DNA of 6,020 bases from Spirochaetes bacterium RIFOXYC1_FULL_54_7. Lineage in GTDB: Bacteria; Spirochaetota; Spirochaetia; Treponematales; UBA12059. The stretch covers positions 1-6,020 of the forward strand of contig MIBM01000301.1 in assembly GCA_001830645.1 (NCBI GenBank). Reading direction: 5' to 3'. Of the stretch, positions 1 through 6,020 are shown in pieces. The notes below the pieces were generated by a model. It was not told where the DNA came from and made no database searches. It saw only the letters and a program-made list of their open reading frames with translations. The position numbers and the translations under genes were made by a program. Position 1 is the stretch's first letter, and each line of letters starts with the position of its first letter.

Positions 1-1328
1 TACGTACCCTGAACACCAGAAAATCATCTTCTATCCTGCCGCTGATATCTTCTATATGACCGTCGGCATCTCCAGCACCATGATAGATGGCATTTTCTAC
101 CAGTGGCAGAAGGATAAGCTTCATGACTTTTAGCTTCCTCATCCCGTCCTGTATATCCATGGAATAGGTGAATTTATCTACATACCGTATGCTCTGTATG
201 GTCAGGTAATTCTGGGCATGGGATAACTCGTCATCTACAGTAATGAAGGTTTCTCTCTTGGAAATGCTGATCCTGAAGAAACGTGCAAGGGACACCACAG
301 CAGTAGTAACGTCCTTGTGACGCCGGTGTTCGGCCAGCCAGACTATGGAATCCAGGGTGTTGTACAGGAAGTGAGGATTGATCTGGTTCTGCAAGGCCCG
401 GAACTCGGTCTTGCGCTTTTCCTTCTGCTGGGCAACCAGTCTGGCCATGAGTTCCTGTACCTTCATGACCATGCTGTTGAAGGATTGAGCCAAAAGCGCA
501 ATCTCCTTCTGGCTGGAAGGCTCAAGGGGGTGTGAGAAATCACCTTTTTCTATCATAAGCATGGCTGTCCTGAGCTGATTGATGGGTCTGGACACACGCT
601 CGATATGACAGCGGCAACAAGATCACTTACCGCAATGGATATGATGGGCAGTATGCCTCCCAGCCGGCTCATGGCGTCATTTATCTTGTTTACATTGCTG
701 ACAGTGACGATACACCAACGGGTCTGGGCCAAAGTGTTCACATTTGCATACATATCGAGACGACCTATGACAGCACGCTTGCCGCCTCATTGTTCAACTC
801 GATAAGGAGCACTCCTACAGCCTCTATTCCGTTGCGGCTGCATTCTATGGCTTTTGAAACCGAAATGACACTCTCGTCACGGTTCTCCGCAAGGCTGGCC
901 TCCTGCCCGGCATGGAAATGAAAGATCTCCTTCATTTCGATGGCAGGCATGAACCAGGGCAATCGTGTAAGGGATTGCCCGCTCAGGTAATCCATATCCG
1001 GGCCCAGGAGGCGTCGGCCTACGGAATCAAACAAGAAAATGGATACCATATCCCTCTTGATTTCAGTATTGGCCCGGTACAGTTCGCCAAGTTCATCGGC
1101 AACACGGCCTAGATCCAGGTTGATGGATGCGAATTGTATGTAATTGGCTGTTTCGATGACGCTGTTGATGTAGCCCTCGAAGTTCATGACTATCTGTTTT
1201 TTGATTTCCCGTGACTGGGATTCAACCAGATCGTCCAGGGTATCGGAGAAGACAGCCAGGAATACAAGGGTGGTCAGAAACAACACCACAAACACTATCC
1301 TCGACAATGCGATCCCCGGTGGAAGCAA
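1..1328 (-). pseudogene. YesM-type sensor histidine kinase, frame-broken and partial (runs off left edge)
   Basis: This is a membrane sensor kinase of the YesM/LytS-like class, which autophosphorylates on His and passes phosphate to a response regulator. Reading leftward, it has a first membrane helix (about 1313-1248), an extracellular Cache-like sensor region (about 1247-768, containing SIFLFDS and ISVSKAI), a segment NTLAQTRWCIVTVS (about 735-694), a second helix (about 663-604), a HAMP linker (RVSRPINQL, about 598-572), the phospho-acceptor box NPHFLYNTLDSI (His codon 371-373) and the N box PLVENAIYHG (Asn codon 92-94). The glycine-rich ATP lid lies beyond the window. Three reading frames are needed, with breaks near 765 and near 598. 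No proper start codon is visible; the open frame merges into the regulator gene at about 1306-1330. The membrane-proximal half of the sensor looks about 50-60 residues too short, which suggests a deletion at the 765 break. The family call is secure; pseudogene versus sequencing error is open. Confidence 0.85.
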
Positions 1329-1330
1329 GC
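1306..1330 (-). other. Regulator/kinase fusion point, probable deletion of about 0.2 kb
   Basis: The same bases are read in one frame as the middle of the AraC domain (QLLASTGDRI) and in the next frame as the start of the kinase's first membrane helix (GIALSRIVFVV). The regulator lacks its last ~45 residues and stop, and the kinase lacks a start codon and its short N-terminal cytoplasmic tail. Intact tandem genes would need roughly 150-200 extra bases here, so a deletion (in the genome or in assembly) is inferred. Confidence 0.65.
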
Positions 1331-1908
1331 AACTGCCTGGCCTTCTCCATACGCACTCCCGTAAGGTATTTTACAAAGCTGCTGTCAAGCTTCTTCTTGA
1401 ACAACTGCCCCAGGTAGGAGGGACTTATGCCAAGTTGTTCGCACAGCTTGTCCATGGTCAGTTCCGGATCTGCATAGCTTTTATGTATGGTGGTTGTGGC
1501 CAGATCAAGCAGACGCTCGGCATTGTCTGCCTTGGAGGCAATACTACACTCCCGTATCAGGGTTGCAATACCAGTTACCCAGTCAAAGAGCTGGTCTATG
1601 CTCCTGATTTTCAGCATGAGGTCCAGGATATCGGCCCCTGCCAGTTCGTTTATGTCTACTCCGATGGACGCGGCATAGTTGGCTGGCATGCCCACCAGGT
1701 TTATCACATACAGATTCAGATTGCCCGTATCACCGGCATCCCTTGACGCATCTTCCTTGAGGGACACTAGATACCGGGCAATCTCGGTATCATTTCCGTA
1801 GCGCAGGGCGTGTTCCAGGCCCTTGGCATCACTATCGTTGAAGTGAACCAGCCTTGCTTCGCGATCACCTATCTGGTCGAAGTACGAAATATAGCTGCTG
1901 TTGCCGAA

Positions 1909-1911
1909 TCA
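1909..1911 (-). other. In-frame TGA stop inside the response regulator
   Basis: The frame reads KALAYS, then TGA, then FGNSSYISYFDQ, and stays open in the same frame on both sides. The position corresponds to the end of the conserved AYEEAxxALxY segment of YesN-like regulators. A CGA (Arg) to TGA transition is one simple origin. Confidence 0.75.
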
Positions 1912-2024
1912 GCTGTATGCAAGGGCCTTGCCTGCCTCTTCATAAGCGTGACCCAACTGCCTGAAATCCTTGTGCATCGAACTTACGCCGATATCGATGC
2001 GCACGGCCAGGAAATGATCGGTAG

Positions 2025-2045
2025 TCCTGACCATACGGTTGAAGA
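2025..2045 (-). other. Frameshift in the response regulator linker
   Basis: Upstream of the break the regulator reads DFARQLDVVLQ. Downstream it must switch frame to give TTDHFLAVRIDIGVSS, which matches the YesN-like linker, whereas the first frame runs on into an Arg-rich tail that ends near 1940. The direction fits one extra base or two missing bases. Confidence 0.75.
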
Positions 2046-2864
2046 ACCACATCCAGCTGCCTGGCAAAGTCCTGCCCTTTTTCCTTGATGACAAAGACTA
2101 TGCCTTCGTTGAGCATGAAGTGGTGGTATTCAAAGCCTTCTGAATCCAGCAAGGCACCAAACCTGGAACGTACCGAAAACTTCAGTTTTTCGAAATCGAT
2201 GATGCCCCAGCTGGCCTGGTTGCGTTCCACCAGGGCGAAGGCTACCAGGTACTTGGCGTCATCCAGGGAGACACCGTATTTAAGCAACTGTTCGATATCG
2301 TCGCTGCTTCCCGATGCCCCCAATGCCAGGATAGACAGGAAGTAGTTCTCTATGATGAGCGGGATGCTCTGCTCGAACTGTTTCTGGAGCTGCTCCCGGT
2401 TGAAGTTGTCACGGATTTCGGAATCCAGTTCCACCTTCAACTTCTGCAGGAAGGCAGAGATATCCTCCTGGGTAAGCGGCTTGGCAAGATAGCTTCGTAC
2501 ATTGAGTTCTATGGCCTCCCGGGCGTAGTCAAACTCGTCGCAGCCGGTAATGAAGCCGATGCGTACCGTAGGATGGTCCCGCCGGATGATGCCGGCCAGT
2601 TCGATACCGTCTATGTAGGGCCTCTTGATGTCTGTCAGGACAACCTGGGGAGCATGCTTTTCTATGAGTTCCAGAGCATCATAGCCATTGCCCGCGGTGC
2701 CCACCACCAGAAAGCCGCTCTCAGCCGATATCTTGGACGATATGCGGCCGCGGACCTCGTCCTCGTCGTCTACCAGTATGATCTTGCAGGGTTCAGTCAC
2801 ACAGTCTCTATGCTTCCGGCTGGCTTGGACGACAGTATAGCATAGCCGCCAATGGCAAAACCAG

Positions 2865-2891
2865 ATTATAGTCGGCCCTACAATATGCCAA
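2865..2891 (-). promoter_or_regulatory. Candidate sigma-70 promoter for the regulator/kinase unit
   Basis: Minus-strand TTGGCA and a perfect TATAAT are separated by 15 bases (17 is usual), placing the start of transcription about 55-60 bases ahead of the GTG start at 2800. The -35 element overlaps the oxidase ribosome binding site on the other strand. Confidence 0.4.
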
Positions 2892-2895
2892 GGAG
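2891..2895 (+). promoter_or_regulatory. Ribosome binding site of the oxidase gene
   Basis: AGGAG lies 9 bases before the ATG at 2905 and supports that start. No alternative in-frame start with a better site is seen nearby. Confidence 0.8.
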
Positions 2896-2904
2896 CCACC
2901 AGCA

Positions 2905-3927
2905 ATGAACTACCAGGAAGTACTCACCCGTGCCAAGGACGCCATCGGACCCAACTGCAAGGTCTGCCCGGAATGCAACGGCATAGCCTGCAGAGGAAAG
3001 ATACCAGGGCCCGGCGGCAAGGGAACCGGTCTGGGCTTCATACGAAGTTACCAGGCTTTGAGGAACATAGGCCTGAACATGGATACCATCTACGAAGCCA
3101 GGCCGATAAGCACCAGGACACGCCTCTTTGGCCGCGAGCTGAGCATGCCCGTCTTTGCCGCCCCCATAGGTGCGGTGGGCCTGCATTACAACGAAACCTA
3201 CAATGATCTGACCTACTCGGATGCGGTGCTCAGGGGTTGCCTGGCTGCCGGCACAGCTGCTTTTACCGGCGACGGCGTGAAGGATGATATCTTCAAGGGA
3301 ACCATAGAGGCCATAAAGGCCTTGGGTGGGCAAGGTGTGCCGACCATCAAACCCTGGAGTCTGGCCGAGGTGCTGATAAAGGCAAAGATGGCCGAAGACG
3401 CAGGAACCTTTGCCTTTGCGATGGACATCGATGCCGCCGGGCTGTTGGTCCTTGCCATGCAAGGCAAGCCGGTGGCGCCCATGCCGGTTGAGACCCTGGC
3501 AAAGATAGCCGCATCGGTGAAGCTTCCCTTCTTACTGAAAGGCATCATGACTGCCGATGGAGCCCGGAAGGCTCTGGAAGCAGGAGCTGCCGGCATAGTG
3601 GTTTCATCCCATGGCGGACGGGTGCTGGACGAGACACCGGCTACTGTAGAGGTGTTGCCGGATATTGTAAAGGCCGTGGCAGGACGCATGACCGTTTTGG
3701 TTGACGGCGGTTTCAGGACCGGTCTGGACGTATTCAAGGCCCTGGCCTTGGGCGCTGACGGCGTGCTGATAGGCAGACCATTCGCTTCCATGGTCTACGG
3801 CGGTGGAGAGGAAGGTGTCGCCCTCTACCTGAATAAGGTACAGGCCGAGCTGACCGAAGCCATGCTCATGACCGGGGCAGTCTCACTTGAAGACGTAGAC
3901 ACTTCCAGGATCAATCTGCTTACCTAG
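2905..3927 (+). CDS. FMN-dependent alpha-hydroxy-acid oxidase/dehydrogenase (LldD/glycolate-oxidase superfamily)
   Basis: This 340-residue cytoplasmic flavoenzyme is predicted to oxidise a 2-hydroxy acid (lactate- or glycolate-like) to the 2-oxo acid using FMN on a TIM barrel. The family active-site block is clear: VVSSHGGRVLDETPAT (about residues 232-247) has catalytic His236 and substrate-binding Arg239. Lys212 in LLKGI is the usual FMN-contacting Lys. DGGFRTGLDVFKALALGADG (267-286) followed by IGRPF (289-293) is the FMN phosphate site. Length and ends fit the short alpha-hydroxy-acid oxidising proteins common in clostridia and spirochaetes. Near the N-terminus there is a Cys cluster, C18-x2-C21-x2-C24-x4-C29, absent from classical glycolate oxidases, whose role is unknown to me. 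It is the only gene here with no frameshift or internal stop. It is divergent from the regulator and lies 28 bases before the chemoreceptor, so the two plus-strand genes may be co-transcribed. Exact substrate and electron acceptor cannot be read from sequence. Confidence 0.95.
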   Translation: MNYQEVLTRAKDAIGPNCKVCPECNGIACRGKIPGPGGKGTGLGFIRSYQALRNIGLNMDTIYEARPISTRTRLFGRELSMPVFAAPIGAVGLHYNETYNDLTYSDAVLRGCLAAGTAAFTGDGVKDDIFKGTIEAIKALGGQGVPTIKPWSLAEVLIKAKMAEDAGTFAFAMDIDAAGLLVLAMQGKPVAPMPVETLAKIAASVKLPFLLKGIMTADGARKALEAGAAGIVVSSHGGRVLDETPATVEVLPDIVKAVAGRMTVLVDGGFRTGLDVFKALALGADGVLIGRPFASMVYGGGEEGVALYLNKVQAELTEAMLMTGAVSLEDVDTSRINLLT

Positions 3928-3945
3928 TCTGGCGTGGATAGCCCC

Positions 3946-3950
3946 GGAGG
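3946..3950 (+). promoter_or_regulatory. Ribosome binding site of the chemoreceptor gene
   Basis: GGAGG lies 5 bases before ATG 3956. It fixes the chemoreceptor start, because that ATG is followed directly by a signal peptide (MKLKVILAFCLVFAVSGSNA). No terminator hairpin is visible in the 28-base gap after the oxidase stop at 3925-3927. Confidence 0.75.
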
Positions 3951-4075
3951 ATTGCATGAAACTGAAAGTCATCCTGGCCTTCTGCCTTGTATTTGCCGTT
4001 TCAGGTTCCAACGCCTATTCCGAGGAGGCTTCAGGCGGAATCAGTGCCACTGGAAGCCGGTCAATCATCTCTGGA

Positions 4076-4078
4076 TAG
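4076..4078 (+). other. In-frame TAG stop at a conserved Trp position of the chemoreceptor
   Basis: The frame reads SIISG, TAG, RYAPGDGAGWQTRDFNDSSW. Related extracellular domains commonly read G-W-R/E-F-x-x-G-D followed by W...FDDSSW, so the stop sits where Trp (TGG) is expected, a single G-to-A change. The oxidase next door uses TAG as its real terminator, which argues against code reassignment. Confidence 0.7.
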
Positions 4079-4499
4079 CGCTATGCGCCAGGGGACGGCG
4101 CAGGCTGGCAAACAAGGGATTTCAACGATTCATCCTGGCTTCCTGTCTCACCGCCGGCAACTCTCCAGGCAGAAGGTGGCTATCTATGGTTGCGCTCTGC
4201 CCTGCCCGTCCTGCCCCTTGCGACTGAAGAGCCTGTCCATGTGATGCTTGGACGCCTGGATACGGCGTGCGAAGTGTATCTCAATGGATCGCTCATAGGC
4301 ACCCGCGGTCATTTTAGCAACCCTTCCACTGGATCAGGATACAGCACCGCCGCGAACAGCCCGGGTTCCATACTGATACCCCGGGGACTTCTGATTGGAG
4401 CTGGTGCTGACATCCTGGCAATCAGGTTGAATGCCCCAGCCACAACCTTTGAAATCCCTCTCCTGGAATTGGGTGATACTACAGCGGTGATTTTGACAC

Positions 4500-4512
4500 T
4501 AGAATCGTCGCC
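4500..4512 (+). other. Frameshift ahead of the first chemoreceptor membrane helix
   Basis: The extracellular domain frame ends around TAVILTLES and then gives low-complexity Cys/Pro/His residues up to a stop at 4600. The next frame, open from 4503, gives FNFTLYTILGALCAFIGVYF, a clean membrane helix. One extra base (or two missing) explains it. Confidence 0.8.
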
Positions 4513-4937
4513 TTTTCAATTTTACCCTCTATACCATACTCGGTGCCCTCTGTGCCTTCATAGGGGTTTATTTCATGGCCCTCTGGATAATCAAGCGTAA
4601 GGATACACCCAATCTATGGTATGCCATCTCAAGCTGGGCAATAGCCGTTTATTTTTCAGAGATGGGTTCGGCCTTTCCACTGTTGCCCTACTCGCTGAAT
4701 CGCGCCTTGGGCAAAGCCTGTCTGACGATATCCATGGCAGCACTGGTCTGGTTCCTTGTTGACTACTTCAAGCTTAAACGTTCAAAAATCCTGATCGCAA
4801 TCCTCATTGGAGCACCTCTGGCTACAACGATAGCCTTTTTCAGCGTACGGAACGACAACGCGGCTATCATGGCTGTTTTCAACAAGGGGCTTCTGTTTGT
4901 TCAGGGGGCTATTGTTTTCATCATTGTTGTAGCATAC

Positions 4938-4949
4938 GTGCGGTAGTAC
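4938..4949 (+). other. Frameshift between chemoreceptor helices five and six
   Basis: The helix-five frame ends FIIVVAYVR then TAG (4944-4946). The alternative frame continues VVRRNRVALPILIGVILGVG, a basic loop and helix six. One missing base explains the switch. Confidence 0.8.
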
Positions 4950-5194
4950 GCAGGAACCGTGTTGCCTTGCCTATCCTTATCGGTGTCATTCTAGGAGTAG
5001 GCTTTGGTACCCATGATGTCGTCTACTCAGTGATTGGCCAGAAACCCTTCGCCTGGTTGCAGGGAATAGGATTTTTCTGCTTGAACCTTTCATTGTTTGT
5101 ATCCCTGACGCAACGTTCATCCTGGCTGTACAAAGATCTGGAACGATATTCGGCAGAAGCCGGGGACAAAACCAGGCAACTCTCGGCATATCTT

Positions 5195-5243
5195 GAACAG
5201 ATAGGTCGGACGGCTACCTCCGAACGGCTATTTCTGACAGGAT
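5195..5243 (+). other. Frameshift at the start of the chemoreceptor signalling domain
   Basis: The coiled-coil frame reads RQLSAYLEQIG and reaches TAG at 5243. The downstream frame, open after TGA 5194-5196, carries the whole Ala/Ser/Glu-rich signalling domain to the right edge. The true break is likely near 5201-5212. Confidence 0.8.
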
Positions 5244-5937
5244 AGACAGTGATGCCGGCGTAGCCACCGCCTCAGCTATCAAACTTGCCTCCGAAGCGGC
5301 AAGGATCCAGATTGGTGCGGAAACTCAGGCATTGGCCATTGTGGATTCCTCAGAAGCGGTATCCCATCTAGGCCAGTCGCTGGCTTTGGTACGCAATAGG
5401 GTGCAATCACAGGCTGCAGGCATCCAGGAATCGGCGGAATCCATCGCAGTGGTAGCCGATGGTATAGCCAAAATATCGGATAGTGTTTCCAGGACAGAAG
5501 AATTTGCGCGCAGCCTGGATGGTACCGCCGAAGCTGGAAGAAACGCATCAAGAGCCCTGAATGATGCTATGAATAAGATCAAAACAGCCACTGGGAAGAT
5601 AGTGGGCATAGTGGACGCAGTTGAAGATTTTGCCGACCGTACAAACCTGCTGGCAATGAATGCCGCCATCGAGGCGGCTCACGCTGGAGCCTCAGGCCGG
5701 GGGTTTGCGGTAATTGCCAACGAAATCAAGAACCTGGCTGCTGCATCCTCCGAGCGTGCAGCCCAGATACGGGAATCCATACGGGAAATATCCATCCGGA
5801 TAAGCCATGGTTCGGACGCCAACATCAAGGTAATCGAATCCCTTGATTCCGTGGCCGAAAGCGCCGGAACAGCCCTGGACAGCATAATCGAGGTTGGGGT
5901 GTCTTTGCGTTCCCAGGCAGAGGCCACAGACAGGCTC

Positions 5938-6020
5938 AGCGCTTCCATATCCAGCCTGGCTGAATCTGCGGGCTCTATAGGTGGAGAAGCAGATTCAGCC
6001 AGGCTGGATATGGAAGCGCT
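5938..6020. repeat. Perfect 32-bp inverted repeat with 19-nt loop at the right edge
   Basis: Bases 5938-5969 and 5989-6020 are exact reverse complements, and 5970-5988 is the loop. The left arm is ordinary chemoreceptor coding sequence (LSASISSLAESA). The right arm keeps the frame open by chance but reads as the antisense of the left arm. The repeat ends flush with the window, so its full length may be greater. The arrangement is typical of a fold-back chimera (strand-displacement amplification or library artefact) rather than a terminator, since it lies inside a coding region. Confidence 0.95.

Larger units (their letters stand above)
1306..2800 (-). pseudogene. YesN-type response regulator (receiver + AraC HTH), frame-broken, C-terminus missing
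   Basis: This is a DNA-binding response regulator, the expected partner of the adjacent kinase. A GTG at 2798-2800 is chosen as start because the receiver begins at once (IILVDDEDE); the preceding ribosome binding site is weak. Receiver residues from that start are acidic pocket D11-D12-E13, phospho-acceptor D57, T85 and K107-P108. The usual D-x-x-M-P after the phospho-Asp reads D-I-K-R-P. A YesN-like linker follows (DIGVSS, then AYEEAGKAL) and then the first half of an AraC helix-turn-helix at about 1461-1327 (LTMDKLCEQLGISPSYLGQL, then RMEKARQLL). Lesions are a frame change at about 2025-2045, an in-frame TGA at 1909-1911 after which the same frame continues sensibly (FGNSSYISYFDQIGD), and loss of the second AraC helix-turn-helix (usual VGYSD...YFSRVFKK part, about 45 residues). 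About 494 residues remain, against roughly 530-540 typical. Without the second helix-turn-helix it should not bind DNA normally. Confidence 0.85.
2801..2904. promoter_or_regulatory. Divergent intergenic region between regulator and oxidase genes
   Basis: These 104 bases separate the starts of two divergent genes and must carry the control elements for both. On the minus strand TTGGCA (2886-2891) and TATAAT (2865-2870) form a good -35/-10 pair by sequence, but with a short 15-base spacer. On the plus strand an overlapping TATAGT (2867-2872) could be a -10 for the oxidase, with no clear -35. A 7-bp inverted repeat, ctatgct (2808-2814) and agcatag (2839-2845), could be an operator half-site pair. 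All of these are sequence matches only. Confidence 0.45.
3956..6020 (+). pseudogene. Methyl-accepting chemotaxis protein with signal peptide, extracellular beta domain and 7TMR-DISM-like membrane region; frame-broken and partial
   Basis: This is a chemoreceptor expected to signal to CheA/CheW. In order it has a signal peptide (3956-4015, cleavage likely after SNA), a galactose-binding-like or DISM extracellular domain (about 4079-4500; WQTRDFNDSSWLPV and EVYLNGSLIGTRGHF), and seven hydrophobic helices (about 4521-4592, 4614-4676, 4704-4769, 4788-4847, 4878-4937, 4967-5035, 5045-5107). A linker coiled coil (about 5110-5200) and a signalling domain follow, the latter with the hairpin tip DRTNLLAMNAAIEAAHAG and then GRGFAVIANEI (5635-5733). 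Reading it needs frame changes at about 4500-4512, 4938-4949 and 5195-5243, plus passage through an in-frame TAG at 4076-4078. From 5989 on the sequence is the reverse complement of 5938-5969, so the last codons are probably not genuine. The C-terminus lies beyond the window. Family call is firm; whether the lesions are biological is open. Confidence 0.85.

Noticed and set aside
1186..1746. Plus-strand open frame of about 186 codons opposite regulator and kinase
   Set aside because: The opposite strand carries AraC and membrane-helix motifs; this frame has none.
2878..3462. Long minus-strand open frame (about 194 codons) opposite the oxidase start
   Set aside because: It is antisense to a clearly conserved enzyme, shows no family motif, and is rich in Gly/His/Gln as expected of a shadow frame.
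3213..3791. Minus-strand open frame opposite the oxidase active-site region
   Set aside because: It is the Ala/Ser/Pro-rich complement of conserved coding sequence, with no ribosome binding site or recognisable domain.
1909..4078. Stop-codon reassignment or programmed recoding
   Set aside because: The two in-frame stops are different codons (TGA and TAG), TAG ends the intact oxidase, and indel lesions occur in the same genes, so damage or error is simpler.
3934..4244. Plus-strand frames overlapping the start of the chemoreceptor in other frames
   Set aside because: They lack a signal peptide or domain motif, while the frame from 3956 has a ribosome binding site, a signal peptide and the GD...W...SSW pattern.
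5279..5948. Minus-strand open frames opposite the chemoreceptor signalling domain
   Set aside because: The plus strand encodes the diagnostic hairpin tip; Ala/Ser-rich receptor sequence commonly leaves open antisense frames.
5938..6020. Rho-independent terminator
   Set aside because: The arms are 32 bp with no T-run, and they lie inside a coding domain before the receptor's expected end.
1..6020. tRNA, rRNA, CRISPR array, insertion sequence or phage genes
   Set aside because: No cloverleaf, regularly spaced repeats, transposase motifs or phage-like proteins were seen on either strand.

Overview
The window looks like a short metagenomic or draft contig from a bacterium, most likely a spirochaete (Treponema-like) or possibly a clostridial relative. 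The evidence is the mix of families: a YesM/YesN-type two-component pair, a clostridial/spirochaetal-type FMN alpha-hydroxy-acid dehydrogenase, and a chemotaxis receptor with a seven-helix 7TMR-DISM-like membrane region. GC content is a little above 50% by eye. The taxonomic call is inference only.

Layout. Positions 1-1328 (minus) hold most of a YesM-type sensor histidine kinase whose C-terminus runs off the left edge. Positions ~1306-2800 (minus) hold a YesN-type response regulator (receiver domain plus AraC-type helix-turn-helix) lying upstream of the kinase in the same transcription unit. A 104-bp divergent intergenic region (2801-2904) separates it from an intact plus-strand alpha-hydroxy-acid oxidase/dehydrogenase (2905-3927). 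After 28 bp and a good ribosome binding site comes a long plus-strand methyl-accepting chemotaxis protein (3956 to the right edge) with a signal peptide, a beta-rich extracellular domain, seven membrane helices and a cytoplasmic signalling domain.

The striking feature is damage. Only the 340-residue enzyme gene is intact. The kinase, the regulator and the chemoreceptor are each recognisable end to end only by switching reading frame. I count five frame breaks inside genes (near 598, 765, 2035, 4505 and 4944), a sixth near 5206, two in-frame stops (TGA at 1909-1911, TAG at 4076-4078), and a regulator/kinase junction near 1306-1330 where the end of the AraC domain and the start of the kinase are both missing. 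The last 83 bases form a perfect 32-bp inverted repeat around a 19-nt loop, flush with the right edge, which looks like a fold-back chimera. Either this is a decaying locus, or it is a low-accuracy or amplified assembly; the sequence alone cannot decide.

Functionally, if intact, the set would be a membrane sensor and its transcription factor facing a hydroxy-acid (lactate- or glycolate-like) oxidising enzyme, with a chemoreceptor just downstream of that enzyme. A shared signal is plausible but unproven. I did not find a convincing undescribed system. The most informative signals are the fold-back terminus, the fused and deleted regulator/kinase junction, and the Cys cluster at the start of the enzyme.
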